In this document: in pieces, positions 8,770 to 17,556 of the stretch | How the letters are laid out: the number at the start of each line of letters is the position of its first letter | Position numbering within the stretch: position 1 is the first letter of the stretch | Origin: Acidimicrobiaceae bacterium | GTDB taxonomy: Bacteria; Actinomycetota; Acidimicrobiia; Acidimicrobiales; Acidimicrobiaceae | Assembly (NCBI GenBank): GCA_013044385.1 | Contig: JABEUN010000035.1 | Span: forward strand, 1 to 42,489 | Length of the DNA stretch: 42,489 nucleotides | Reading direction: 5' to 3' | The notes under the pieces: generated by a model | Databases searched by the model: none | What the model saw: only the letters and a program-made list of their open reading frames with translations | What the model was told of the DNA's origin: nothing | Translations under genes and position numbers: made by a program

Positions 8770-9297
8770 TTGACAGTGGCAAATTCGAAGGCAGGCATAC
8801 CGCCGTGGTTGATAGGTATCACGGTGCTGACTCTTTCGGTAACGGCCGGCTTCGCGATGAATCTGCTCGGCAGTTCAACTAACGGGTCGATCTCAGTGCC
8901 GATGGCTGCGGTCGTGAACCAGGCTGCTACTACCACGACGGTGGTTCTGCAACCGAAGACAGTGACCTCTGTTCCAGCACCACCCGTGGTGGGCTCTGGT
9001 AGTTCTGTGACCACAAGTTCTCTGGGGGCTTCGGTCTCAGCATCTACTTCGACCAGCGTCACTAGCCCTGATAGGGTGATGGAGCAGCCTAATAGCAGCA
9101 CGAGTCCGACCGAGGTTCAGAAAAAGACTATCAGTTCCGTCCCCGAGCAGACGGTCGAGGTGATCACGCCATCGTTCCCGATCTCCCAGAATTCACAGGT
9201 AGTCGTCGCCGATAGGGACGGTGACGGTGCTCCTTCAAGCTCGACAACAACATTGTCCGCGCCATCCCAAGGCAGCGGAGGGGGCTCAGACTCCTAG
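8770..9297 (+). CDS. Exported or membrane-anchored Ser/Thr-rich protein, first gene of a two-component operon
   Basis: 175 residues, not recognised as any family. Residues about 12-30 are hydrophobic (WLIGITVLTLSVTAGFAM) and follow a short polar start with one lysine, so this is a signal anchor or signal peptide. The remainder is Ser/Thr/Pro/Val-rich low complexity (TTTTVV, SVSASTSTSV, SSSTTT) with no Cys, consistent with a disordered, possibly glycosylated extracytoplasmic stalk. The TTG start at 8770 follows AGGAGAGG by 7 nt. Its TAG is directly followed by the GTG of the histidine kinase at 9298, so translation is probably coupled. A role as ligand, partner or target of that sensor is inference from position. 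Confidence 0.8.
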   Translation: MTVANSKAGIPPWLIGITVLTLSVTAGFAMNLLGSSTNGSISVPMAAVVNQAATTTTVVLQPKTVTSVPAPPVVGSGSSVTTSSLGASVSASTSTSVTSPDRVMEQPNSSTSPTEVQKKTISSVPEQTVEVITPSFPISQNSQVVVADRDGDGAPSSSTTTLSAPSQGSGGGSDS

Positions 9298-10875
9298 GTG
9301 GCCAAGGCATATGGCCGGCTCGGTGCGTTTCTCGACAATCGCAGGGCGAAGATTGCACCGAGGGGTAGCCGGCGGCGCCTTTTGGGAACCGCTGGCAGAC
9401 TGGTGTCGCTATATGCACTTGTCACGTCGGTTGTACTCGGGCTGTCGGTATATCAAGTGATCCACAACTTCTCCAACCACTCGATAAAAGTAGCCATGCT
9501 TGATCTTGGCGAGGAGGTGCCGGAGTTCGCTACAGCTGCTGGTACCAGACCAGCGGGAGAACCGCTGTTCAAGTTCTCCGAGTCATACCTGCGGAGCCAC
9601 GGAACTGTCTCGAGCCATCACCTAGTAATAGCTTTGGAGCAGCACCCGATTCTTGTCTCCTCCGGAAGTTCATGGTTGCTCGACTTCAAGGACGTAAAGG
9701 CCTATCTCAAATCGCCTCCTACTGCGACGCACTTTGTGAATACCTCAGTAGTCGGTCAGGGTCCGATACTTTTGTTGGTATCCCCGATTATTCAGAATCA
9801 CAAGACTGAGGGACTACTCTTCGCGGAGGAGGGCCTTACCAACCTGGACCAGCAGCGCAGGCAGGTCCTCCTACTTTCGAGTTTTGAGGCTTTGGTTGCG
9901 CTGGTGTTCTCGGTGCTGTCGAGCTACTACCTCCTCCGTCGGGTGATGAGGACCGTTGGTGAGATTACCGAAGCGGCCGTCGAGATCTACGAGGGTGATA
10001 TTGACCGGAGAATAATCGACTCGGGAGATGACGACGAGGTCGGAGGGCTGGTCGATGCGTTCAACCGAATGATCGGAAGAATCTCTGATACGTTGTACTC
10101 CCAGAGACGGCTTTTAGCGGATGTTTCGCACCAACTGAGAACTCCACTTACGGTCATGAGGGGCAACGTCGAACTGCTCCAGAGGTCCAGTTCGGGCTCG
10201 GAGGATGTCTCTGAGACTGCAGCTGTGCTCCTTGAGGAGATCGAGTACATGTCCTCCATGGTTGAACGGCTTCTTATGTTGGAGAGGTCAACTGAACAGG
10301 ACTTTCTGATGATCGATCCGATCGATCTCAGGAGCTTTCTGCTCGACCTATTTGCCAGCGCTCAGATGCTTGGGCCAAGAAACTGGAGGATGGGAACGAT
10401 ACCCGATCTGGTCTTCTACGGCGATTCTCAGAAACTGAGGGGAGCGGTTCTCAATCTCCTTGAGAACGCAGTCAAAGCCACAGAAGATGGGGCGCTGGTG
10501 GAGCTGTCGGCTGAGGCCGATGGCGCCCGGTGGGTGACTATTTCGGTCGAAGATGAGGGGAAGGGGATCGACCCTTCGCTCCAGGAGAAGATATTTACCC
10601 GATTCGATCGTGGGGAGTCCAGGGACAGCAGGGGTGCGGGACTCGGGTTGGCTATCGTCAAAGCGATCGTGGAGGCTCACGGCGGGAACGTGATGCTCAG
10701 GAGTAGTCCAGGTGTTGGTGCGAAGTTCAGCCTAATACTGCCGGTGACGCCACTTCTGGAACTAGATGACGACGGCGATGACGACGGTGAAACTATTGCG
10801 GGAAGCGGCGTGAGCTTATCCGCCGATACGAAGGAGGATGGACAAGCAGATGCACATAGCCGTGGTAGAGGATGA
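9298..10875 (+). CDS. Membrane sensor histidine kinase (HAMP, HisKA, HATPase)
   Basis: 525 residues. TM1 is near residues 36-55 and TM2 near 196-214; between them lies an extracytoplasmic sensor region of about 140 residues. HAMP follows, then the phospho-acceptor box DVSHQLRTPLT with His278 (Gln replaces the commoner Glu after His). The ATPase domain has LLENAVKAT (N box), DEGKGID (G1), FDRGES and GAGLGLAIVK (G2). It should autophosphorylate His278 and pass the phosphate to the adjacent regulator. The ~45-residue tail beyond the ATPase domain contains LDDDGDDDGE and looks disordered. The GTG start abuts the preceding stop, and the end overlaps the regulator gene. The signal is unknown. Confidence 0.93.
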   Translation: MAKAYGRLGAFLDNRRAKIAPRGSRRRLLGTAGRLVSLYALVTSVVLGLSVYQVIHNFSNHSIKVAMLDLGEEVPEFATAAGTRPAGEPLFKFSESYLRSHGTVSSHHLVIALEQHPILVSSGSSWLLDFKDVKAYLKSPPTATHFVNTSVVGQGPILLLVSPIIQNHKTEGLLFAEEGLTNLDQQRRQVLLLSSFEALVALVFSVLSSYYLLRRVMRTVGEITEAAVEIYEGDIDRRIIDSGDDDEVGGLVDAFNRMIGRISDTLYSQRRLLADVSHQLRTPLTVMRGNVELLQRSSSGSEDVSETAAVLLEEIEYMSSMVERLLMLERSTEQDFLMIDPIDLRSFLLDLFASAQMLGPRNWRMGTIPDLVFYGDSQKLRGAVLNLLENAVKATEDGALVELSAEADGARWVTISVEDEGKGIDPSLQEKIFTRFDRGESRDSRGAGLGLAIVKAIVEAHGGNVMLRSSPGVGAKFSLILPVTPLLELDDDGDDDGETIAGSGVSLSADTKEDGQADAHSRGRG

Positions 10876-11530
10876 CGAAAAGATCGCTTCATTTCTGAGC
10901 AAAGGTCTGAAGGCAGAGGGGTATGTGACCACCGTGGTCTCCGACGGTGCCCACGCAAGGGATTTCCTTCCGTTGATAGCAGAGGAGCTTGACCTGATCC
11001 TTTTGGATCTGTCGTTGCCTTCAGTCGGCGGTCTTGAACTTCTGACTCAGTGGCGCTCTAAGGGGATGAGTACCCCAGTGATAATTCTGACAGCGAGAGA
11101 CGATGTCGGAGAGAAGGTGAAAGGACTGGACGCCGGGGCGACGGACTATGTCACCAAACCGTTTCACTTCGCCGAGCTCCTCGCCCGGATAAGGGCAGCA
11201 CTTCGAACTACAGAGCAGACCGCTAGTACGACGCTGACGGCTGACGATCTGAGCCTGGATCTGATCACCAAGGTCGCCTGGAGGGCCGGGAGGCGAATCG
11301 ACCTCTCGCCGAGGGAGTGGGCTTTGTTGGAGCTATTTCTTAGGAATCCGCACCAAGTCCTGTCCAGGACTCAGATATTAAGTCACGTCTGGGAGTACAG
11401 TTTCGACCCTGGCTCGAATGTCGTCGATGTATACGTCGGCTACTTGAGACGGAAGGTGAACTTTCCTGGACTCCGGCCGCTTCTCCAGACGATCAGGGGC
11501 GCTGGCTATAGGTTGCTTCCTCCCGGCTGA
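10850..11530 (+). CDS. OmpR/PhoB-family response regulator
   Basis: 226 residues from ATG 10850. The receiver has the acidic pair in VVEDDE, the phospho-acceptor Asp53 (LLDLSLP), Thr81 (LTARDD) and Lys103 (VTKPFHF). The C-terminal winged helix has LSPREWALLELFLRNP, VLSRTQILSHVWE, NVVDVYVGYLRRKV and TIRGAGYRL, which is standard for DNA-binding OmpR regulators. AAGGAGG at 10831-10837 touches the ATG at 10838 and is 12 nt before ATG 10850; the later ATG gives a usable spacing and the family-like start MHIAVVEDD. The gene overlaps the kinase by 26 nt. It probably controls transcription in response to that kinase; the targets are unknown. Confidence 0.94.
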   Translation: MHIAVVEDDEKIASFLSKGLKAEGYVTTVVSDGAHARDFLPLIAEELDLILLDLSLPSVGGLELLTQWRSKGMSTPVIILTARDDVGEKVKGLDAGATDYVTKPFHFAELLARIRAALRTTEQTASTTLTADDLSLDLITKVAWRAGRRIDLSPREWALLELFLRNPHQVLSRTQILSHVWEYSFDPGSNVVDVYVGYLRRKVNFPGLRPLLQTIRGAGYRLLPPG

Positions 11531-11535
11531 GCACA

Positions 11536-11558
11536 ACTGAGAGTGCGTGGCACTCAGT
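11536..11558. terminator. Probable bidirectional terminator hairpin
   Basis: ACTGAG..TGC and GCACTCAGT pair as a 9-bp stem with a 2-nt bulge around a GTG loop. It sits exactly between the converging regulator gene (ends 11530) and TMEM175 gene (ends 11554). No strong T-tract is present. Confidence 0.45.
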
Positions 11559-12144
11559 CAGACGACGCGATTGACCCGGTCTTCGACTCGAGTCGTCGGT
11601 CAGGAACTAGCCATAACAGAGCCACGGCCACATAGAGTCCCAATCCGATCCAGCGCGAGACGAAGGAGAGCGGAATTGCGACCGCGTATATCAGAGGCGA
11701 AACCTTGCCCTTTAGGTCTCGTCCCAAAGCCGCCGCAAGCTTTGAATCTGGACCTTGTTCGGCGATGATTGCTCGCTGAAGGAGAAAGTAAGCGACCGCT
11801 GCGAGCAGCAGTGCGACTCCATAGGCGGCGGTCGGTAGCTCGGCGAAGTGGTTCTCGCCCGTCCAACCGGTTAGAAACGGGAACAGTGATAGCCAAAACA
11901 GAAGGTGCAGATTTGCCCAGAGGATCGTTCCATTTACCCTCTCGGTGCTCTGCAGGAGGTGATGGTGGTTGTTCCAGTAGATGCCGATATATACGAAGCT
12001 GAGTATGTAGGTAAGAAAGACCGGATAGACCTGCTTAAGAGCCTGGAGTTTGGCAGAGTGGGGGACATGCAGGTCGAGCACCATGATGGTGATCAGGATT
12101 GCTATGACTCCATCGCTGAAAGCCTCGAGGCGATCCTTGTTCAT
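11554..12144 (-). CDS. TMEM175-family (DUF1211) potassium channel-like membrane protein
   Basis: 196 residues with about six hydrophobic segments. The start MNKDRLEAFSDGVIAILIT carries the R-x3-FSD signature of TM1 that defines bacterial TMEM175 channels, followed by TM segments around 38-57, 71-90, 103-121, 150-165 and 167-182. Bacterial homologues form tetrameric K+-leak channels in the cytoplasmic membrane. Histidines after TM2 (NNHHH) are common in the family. The gene converges with the regulator gene across a hairpin. The ATG has no Shine-Dalgarno, but TACGTT lies 6 nt upstream, so the mRNA may be leaderless. Confidence 0.88.
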   Translation of the reverse strand: MNKDRLEAFSDGVIAILITIMVLDLHVPHSAKLQALKQVYPVFLTYILSFVYIGIYWNNHHHLLQSTERVNGTILWANLHLLFWLSLFPFLTGWTGENHFAELPTAAYGVALLLAAVAYFLLQRAIIAEQGPDSKLAAALGRDLKGKVSPLIYAVAIPLSFVSRWIGLGLYVAVALLWLVPDRRLESKTGSIASSD

Positions 12145-12150
12145 CAGTCA

Positions 12151-12156
12151 AACGTA
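12151..12156 (-). promoter_or_regulatory. Putative -10 box placed for a leaderless TMEM175 transcript
   Basis: TACGTT reads leftward and ends 6 nt before the ATG at 12144. It fits TANNNT. No good -35 was seen 16-18 bp upstream, so support is moderate. Confidence 0.4.
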
Positions 12157-12318
12157 CCGGCCGGCCGATTGTGCCACATAGAGTTTCGTGGCTTTCTGAT
12201 CTGCTGCGCGCCAGAGTCACCACAAAGTGTCTTTGCCGATTTAACTCTCGAACTCGGGAGTTTCATGTCCCAGCTCGAGATGGTGCACCCTAGCTCGTAT
12301 GTGGGCAGCTAGGTTCGA

Positions 12319-13398
12319 TCACGCCTCCGAGCCGGCTGCGATTGTGTCTTCCACCTGCATCTTGCGCTGACGGTCGATCTCCTCTGCTACTGACTCATCT
12401 TCTTGCATCATCGCATCGACGTCAGCGTTCGCGAATCCGATCACGCCCATCTTTTCGAATGCGTCTTGCATGGTCTGTCCCCATAGTCCGATGTCACGGA
12501 GTATCGGAACGATCCTCATGAATAGGAAACTTCGGAACTGGATCTGGCCCTCGGCGTTTTTGACCCAATCCTTGCACGACTCGACGTCTAGGTCGAGTGT
12601 CTCCCATACCTCCTCAGAAAGGAAGCGGTTTTGCATCTGGAAGCAGGCTTCGGCAGCGAACTGTTCCCGCTCTTGCCTCTCTTTAGAGGTGAGCTGCGGG
12701 TAGTAATCCTTGAGTGAGTTGCGACCGAAAGCGACGTGACGGGCCTCGTCTTGCATTACATAGGCGGTGACGGTCTTTCCGAGCTGGTTGGTGGTGAAGT
12801 TCCTAATCAGGCCGAACGCTGCCAAGGCTAAGCCCTCGATCAGCACCTGCATGCCTAGGTATGTCATGTCCCATCTTGAGTCATGCAGAACGTCTTCAAG
12901 GATCGACTTGAGGTTGTAGTTGATTGGATAGGCGACACCTAACTTGTCTAGAAATGTTGAATAGACCTCAACGTGTCTAGCTTCGTCAAATACCTGCGTG
13001 GCAGCGTAGTATTTGGCGTCGATGTCTGGTACGGATTGCACGATCTTCGATGCACAGATCAATGCACCCTGCTCGCCGTGGAGGAATTGAGAGAACTGCC
13101 AGCCAACGAGATGGCGCCTCACCTCGGCCTTTTTGGCGTCCGATAACTTGTTCCATATCGGCGAACCGTAGAGCGGTCCGAACTCGTCTGGCCCACCCAG
13201 TGGGTCGTCTGGGTCGATTCCCTGGTCCCAGTCGATTCTTATCTTTGCATCCCACTGGCGCCGCTTGCCCTTTTCGTAAAGGTTTAGCAACTTCTCACGG
13301 CCGTTGTCATAGTCCCAGGTGAACCTGACCATACCGCTTCCATCGGCGACTTTCCAACCAGTCTTGTCGACCGGGATAACGAACTCCTTGACGCTCAC
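12319..13398 (-). CDS. Ferritin-like di-iron protein (R2/monooxygenase-like)
   Basis: 359 residues. A full set of di-iron ligands is visible: Glu109 (FLHGEQGA), Glu139 and His142 (FDEARHVE), Glu188 (VLIEGLAL), Glu218 and His221 (QDEARHVAFG). The doubled DEARH motif and four-helix spacing match the ferritin-like superfamily that includes ribonucleotide reductase R2 and bacterial multicomponent monooxygenases; some are N-oxygenases or acyl desaturases. The substrate cannot be inferred, since no reductase or partner subunit lies next to it. The GTG start at 13398 is set by GGAGG 6 nt upstream; the frame runs further to 13440 without a ribosome site. It stands alone, with 174 bp to the downstream gene. 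Confidence 0.86.
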   Translation of the reverse strand: MSVKEFVIPVDKTGWKVADGSGMVRFTWDYDNGREKLLNLYEKGKRRQWDAKIRIDWDQGIDPDDPLGGPDEFGPLYGSPIWNKLSDAKKAEVRRHLVGWQFSQFLHGEQGALICASKIVQSVPDIDAKYYAATQVFDEARHVEVYSTFLDKLGVAYPINYNLKSILEDVLHDSRWDMTYLGMQVLIEGLALAAFGLIRNFTTNQLGKTVTAYVMQDEARHVAFGRNSLKDYYPQLTSKERQEREQFAAEACFQMQNRFLSEEVWETLDLDVESCKDWVKNAEGQIQFRSFLFMRIVPILRDIGLWGQTMQDAFEKMGVIGFANADVDAMMQEDESVAEEIDRQRKMQVEDTIAAGSEA

Positions 13399-13499
13399 TG
13401 CGGACCTCCAATGCTTCGCCACCGCAATCAGTGTGTACAATTCTCAAGTTATCAGTGGTTGCGATCCATGTCCGGTCAGTACGAACTTGACTTTGTGAC

Positions 13500-13520
13500 A
13501 GCTGTCAGCTGTCAGCTGTC
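13500..13520. repeat. Three tandem copies of AGCTGTC
   Basis: A 7-bp unit occurs three times and covers the stop codon of the zinc-ribbon gene (13505-13507). The unit boundaries create palindromic ACAGCTGT, so the stretch can also fold on itself and may help end transcription. Confidence 0.7.
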
Positions 13521-14119
13521 TCGGCATCGGGCCGGTTCACCTCGACGGACTCAGCTGGAGTTGGAATTGCCAATAAGAGGCCGACCAAGATTCCGAAGAT
13601 TCCATATGGCATTAGCGGCCTAACGCTCTTGGTAAGGAGAATGTCGAGCCCGGATCCGATTGGACCTGGCTTTGCAGAGCCGAGGAGGACTACGTCGCCC
13701 GTCGAGTCGATTAGGTGCAGTCCGGTAGGCCCATCAAACTTGATTGCGAGACGGGCTCTGCCATCTGCGGATTCGACCTTGGCAACGAAAGCCGAATGTC
13801 CGTTGGCCGGTGGCTCAAAAACCATGGTCGTCGTCGGTTGGAGAGACCGGTTCAGTAGGGCCGCTGATGTGTGGCCATCCTGACGGTGCGTGATCAGATA
13901 GAACTCTGAACTCTGTGACGCCGAGTTCTTGATCTGCCAGACCTCTTCGAGCTTCGTAGCGACCGCGACGTCGGCACACCCGGCCCGCCAGATGAAACCA
14001 TCCAAATTGCCGATCAGCTCATATGAGCCGGTCCCATCGGGAGATAGTCCGCAGTACGGGCATTTCGCCGAGCTTTTCGGAAGGGGGAGGCCACAGGCCA
14101 AGCATGATTCCACCACCAT
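13505..14119 (-). CDS. Zinc-ribbon protein with C-terminal membrane segment, unknown function
   Basis: 204 residues from the ATG at 14119. CLACG and CPYCG, 12 residues apart, form an N-terminal zinc ribbon. A beta-rich middle domain follows (LIGNLDGFIWRAG, FYLITHRQDGH, LAIKFDGPTGLHLIDSTGDV), and a hydrophobic segment near the C-terminus (YGIFGILVGLLLAIP) suggests a tail anchor. The middle part resembles phospholipid-scramblase-like beta repeats in feel, but I cannot assign a family. A TTG at 14140 is an alternative start, 9 nt after the preceding gene's stop; neither start has a clear ribosome site. The close gap suggests it is the last gene of the fbiC-LOG operon. Confidence 0.75.
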   Translation of the reverse strand: MVVESCLACGLPLPKSSAKCPYCGLSPDGTGSYELIGNLDGFIWRAGCADVAVATKLEEVWQIKNSASQSSEFYLITHRQDGHTSAALLNRSLQPTTTMVFEPPANGHSAFVAKVESADGRARLAIKFDGPTGLHLIDSTGDVVLLGSAKPGPIGSGLDILLTKSVRPLMPYGIFGILVGLLLAIPTPAESVEVNRPDAETADS

Positions 14120-14149
14120 TAGATCGGTATTGTGGTCCAAGTGCTTTAG

Positions 14150-15190
14150 TCAGCGGGCCGATATCCTATCGATTAGCAGCCTGAGCCGGCCGTATGACCT
14201 CCTGTTGAACAGGAGTGAAATCCTTGGTAGTTCGACTCTGTCCTGGTCGGCAATCTCCTGCGGTGATGGTGGTACCGCCCGAATCCTACCACTGGTGATA
14301 ATGTCGGAGAATTCAGAGTTGAGTTCGTCCAGCTTGGATTCATCCAGAGGTTCCTTCAGCCTGAGAATCAGCCGCGATCCGATCCAGCGGAGCGAGTCGT
14401 AGTTGGAGTAAAAGCCGGTAACTTCGTCCACGGTCTCTTCAATTGAGTGGAGAATCCGATATAAACCTAGGTCCTCTTCGGATACCAATCCCCTCGCCAA
14501 GGTCTGACTCTTCAGAAAGTGATCCAGCGCATCCCAGTACCCAAAGCCGGCGGGATCGACCAGAACCAGCGGTGCCAACTGGGCCTTTCCCGTCTGCATG
14601 AGGGTCAGTAACTCGAAAGTCTCATCGAGGGTACCGAGGCCACCCGGAAAGGAGATGAACGCATCGGACTCTTTCATGAGCATCAATTTCCTCGTGAAGA
14701 AGTACTTCATCTCGATCAACTTCGTCTCCCCATCAGGCTCCACGAAGGGAGCTTCAAAGGGTAGGCGAATATTGATTCCGAATGCATTGCGAGATCCCGC
14801 ACCGCTCATTCCGGCCGCCATGATCCCCGGACCGCCACCGGTGACCACCATCCAGCCTTGGTCGGCGAATTTGCCGGCCACGTTCTTAGCCATCAGGTAG
14901 CTGGGTTCATCGGACAAGGTACGGGCCGAGCCGAAGATAGTCACCTTCCTCGTGTCCCGGTAGGGGGAGAATAGCGCAAAGGCGTGATTTAGTTCTGCAA
15001 GTGTTGCGTTCACGATCTTCAGGTCGAGCTTGGCCAGCCCCGAACCCGCAATTAGCAGGGCCTCTTCAACCAACTTGAGCGCAAGATCGCGATTTGGCAG
15101 GTCCCGATCGATTCTCGATTCCAGTCCATCGATACCGTGTTTGGGTAGTTCAGCCCTTGACACGTCTGATCTGCACCTCGACCCCTTCAT
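14150..15190 (-). CDS. LOG-family Rossmann-fold protein (TIGR00730-like)
   Basis: 346 residues from the ATG at 15190. GSARTLSDEP, VTGGGPGIMAAGMSGA, RKLMLMKESDAFISFPGGLG and GTLDETFELLTLMQ are the nucleotide-binding and PGGxGTxxE motifs of LOG proteins. These cleave nucleoside 5'-monophosphates (AMP or cytokinin ribotides) or bind nucleotides; many bacterial copies are misannotated as lysine decarboxylases. The protein is longer than a minimal LOG (~200 residues), with extra helices at both ends. It overlaps fbiC by about 41 nt if ATG 15190 is used; GTG 15163 is an alternative. The frame runs on to 15319, but that part is antisense-free overlap with fbiC and implausible as LOG. Confidence 0.85.
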   Translation of the reverse strand: MKGSRCRSDVSRAELPKHGIDGLESRIDRDLPNRDLALKLVEEALLIAGSGLAKLDLKIVNATLAELNHAFALFSPYRDTRKVTIFGSARTLSDEPSYLMAKNVAGKFADQGWMVVTGGGPGIMAAGMSGAGSRNAFGINIRLPFEAPFVEPDGETKLIEMKYFFTRKLMLMKESDAFISFPGGLGTLDETFELLTLMQTGKAQLAPLVLVDPAGFGYWDALDHFLKSQTLARGLVSEEDLGLYRILHSIEETVDEVTGFYSNYDSLRWIGSRLILRLKEPLDESKLDELNSEFSDIITSGRIRAVPPSPQEIADQDRVELPRISLLFNRRSYGRLRLLIDRISAR

Positions 15191-17489
15191 CTGAATACTG
15201 TGGCAACTGCATCGCTGGGTTTTCGTCGACGATCTTGTAGAGGGTGTTTCGCTGGTAAAGCGGCCTTGAGACTGAGTTTGCAATCTCGAGGAGGTCGGCC
15301 ACTCCGGCGGATCGGCCATGTTCTGAACCAGCGGCGTGAGATATATTCTCGTCCATCAGAGTTCCACCCAGATCGTTGCATCCAGCCCGTAGCAGCTGTG
15401 TTGCACCTTTCGGTCCGGCCTTCACCCAAGATGCCTGGATGTTGTCTATGAGGCCCCGGTAGGCAATTCGGCCAACCGCATGCATCAGGAGAGTCTCTCT
15501 CCAAGTCGGACCCCTCCTGGCTTTCCCGGTCAAATAGATCGGCGACGCCATATGTACAAATGGAAGCGGTACGAACTCAGTGAATCCCTTTGTTCGCCTC
15601 TGCAACTCTCTGGTCCTGACGATGTGATCGACCCAGTGCCTGGGCTCTTCAACTGAGCCGAACATGATCGTGACATTTGAATTCAGGCCTACTTCGTGGG
15701 CTGTCTCGTGGACTTCGAGCCACGTCTCAGAATCGATCTTGTCTGGGCAGAGTATTGCCCTAATCTCGTCGTCAAGGATCTCGGCAGCAGTGCCGGGCAG
15801 GGTGCGCAGACCGGCCGCCTTCAACATTCCGAGATACTCCCGCAAGCCGGTTCCGAGTCTCCTTGCCCCTTCGTTCACCTCTAGGGCCGAGAATCCATGT
15901 ATGTGTATGCTTTGAGAGACCTCTCTGATTGCTCTAATTACGCTCAGATAGTACTCACCATCAAAGCTCGGATGGATGCCGCCTTGCAGGCAAACCTCGG
16001 TCGCTCCTACGGCCTCAGCCTCTAGGACCCGACCCTGTATCTCCTCCATGCCGAGCAGGTACGGTTCACCCCTCAGGTTGAGCGACAGTGGTCCTTTGGA
16101 GAAGGCACAGAATCTGCACTTGAAGGTGCAGATGTTGGTGTAATTGATGTTCCTGTTGTTTATGAATGTGACCGGCTGGCCTGATTTCTCCTGTCGGATG
16201 GAGTCGGCGAGTTCGCACACCTGATCGACCTCGGCCCCTCTTGCGCCGAAAAGGGCGAGAATCTCCTCCGGACCAGCCTCTTGGCCAGAATCGATCTCGG
16301 CAAGGAGTGTAGCAATCCTTCGGGTGGTTGCCGGCCCAGGTATTCCAATTTTGACTCCCGCTGAATGTCGCATAGGAGGTTCGGCCGATCCCCCTGAGAC
16401 CCAGCCGTTCTCCCTGGCGTGTCCGGAGGAGTCCGAGTGGTCCAGTACTTTTCGTACCAGCGTTGCATCCACCCACTCTGTTGGGTTTTTTGCATATCGT
16501 GGCTGCAGTGCGAGCCGGGGTGTGAGCTGAAATCCGTCGACCTCCAGCTCCTTTGCCAGTATCTCGGTGTTTGGCCAGGGTCGCTCTGGATTCACGTGGT
16601 CCAGCGTGACGGGTGAGATTCCGCCGAAATCTGATATGCCGGCGGAGATCAGTGCCATCGGATCACCAGTGAGGTTTGGCGGTGCCTGGAGGACTATCTC
16701 ATCGGGCAGTACCAGTCGAGCCAGTGCAATCGAGCGCAGGTAGTCCTCCTGTGCTGGTGGCTCGGCTCTCGACATTCTCGTACCCGCCTTGGGGAGGAAG
16801 TTCTGTACGATGACCTCCTGAATGTGTCCGAAGCGGCGGTGCGAGGCTGCGATAGCCAGAATCGAATCCATTCTGTCTCTCTCTACCTCTCCAATTCCGA
16901 CGAGAATTCCTGTCGTAAATGGGATCTTTGCATCTCCGGCCGCATCGAGGGTCTCGAGCCTGCGGCTTACATCTTTGTCCGGAGAGCCCTTATGGCAATC
17001 GAGACCGGGCGCAGTGCTCTCGAGCATCATCCCCTGGGACACGCTCACGCTTCTTAGGGTCTTCATTTCTGCGCCGCTGAGGGCTCCCGCATTTGTGTGT
17101 GGTAACAGATGAGTTTCAGAGATCACCAGTGATGCGGCGTATCGAAGGTAGTCCACTGTGGATTCGAATCCCTTGGATTCCAGCCACCTCCTTGCTACGG
17201 GGTATCGTTGCTCCGGGCCCTCGCCGAGGGTAAATAGCGCCTCGGTGCAGCCGGCCCTCTCCGCCTGCTCGGCCAAGTTCAGTATCTCCTCCTCGGCCAT
17301 GTACGGAGAGGAGATCCTTGCTGGAGCCTTAGCAAAGGTGCAGTATCCGCAACGATCCCTACAGAGCATCGTCAGCGGAAAGAATGCCTTCGGTGAATAG
17401 GTAATTGTCGACCCCGAGATGGAGTCTCTTCTCTCTGATGCAAGGCGGAGAAGTTCGCGTGTAGGTAGCTCAAGAAGTTCGTAGCTCAT
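15150..17489 (-). CDS. fbiC: FbiC, fused CofG/CofH FO synthase for coenzyme F420
   Basis: 779 residues carrying two radical-SAM halves. The CofG half has CRDRCGYC (Cys43, Cys47, Cys50) after PKAFFPLTML. The CofH half has NYTNICTFKCRFCAFS (Cys454, Cys458, Cys461). Together they build 7,8-didemethyl-8-hydroxy-5-deazariboflavin from tyrosine and 5-amino-6-ribitylamino-uracil, the deazaflavin core of F420. The fused form is typical of Actinobacteria; other lineages keep separate CofG and CofH. ATG 17489 is preferred over the TTG at 17498, which would sit inside the GGAG site. It is preceded by the Pgi-like gene with a 67-bp gap and overlaps the LOG gene. Other F420 genes (fbiA, fbiB, cofC) are not in the window. 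Confidence 0.96.
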   Translation of the reverse strand: MSYELLELPTRELLRLASERRDSISGSTITYSPKAFFPLTMLCRDRCGYCTFAKAPARISSPYMAEEEILNLAEQAERAGCTEALFTLGEGPEQRYPVARRWLESKGFESTVDYLRYAASLVISETHLLPHTNAGALSGAEMKTLRSVSVSQGMMLESTAPGLDCHKGSPDKDVSRRLETLDAAGDAKIPFTTGILVGIGEVERDRMDSILAIAASHRRFGHIQEVIVQNFLPKAGTRMSRAEPPAQEDYLRSIALARLVLPDEIVLQAPPNLTGDPMALISAGISDFGGISPVTLDHVNPERPWPNTEILAKELEVDGFQLTPRLALQPRYAKNPTEWVDATLVRKVLDHSDSSGHARENGWVSGGSAEPPMRHSAGVKIGIPGPATTRRIATLLAEIDSGQEAGPEEILALFGARGAEVDQVCELADSIRQEKSGQPVTFINNRNINYTNICTFKCRFCAFSKGPLSLNLRGEPYLLGMEEIQGRVLEAEAVGATEVCLQGGIHPSFDGEYYLSVIRAIREVSQSIHIHGFSALEVNEGARRLGTGLREYLGMLKAAGLRTLPGTAAEILDDEIRAILCPDKIDSETWLEVHETAHEVGLNSNVTIMFGSVEEPRHWVDHIVRTRELQRRTKGFTEFVPLPFVHMASPIYLTGKARRGPTWRETLLMHAVGRIAYRGLIDNIQASWVKAGPKGATQLLRAGCNDLGGTLMDENISHAAGSEHGRSAGVADLLEIANSVSRPLYQRNTLYKIVDENPAMQLPQYSDEGVEVQIRRVKG

Positions 17490-17556
17490 TATCTCCAAAC
17501 CTATCGCAGTTAGCGCAACACTCGTAGCTCGCCCATCGGATCCCGGGTTATTTTGG

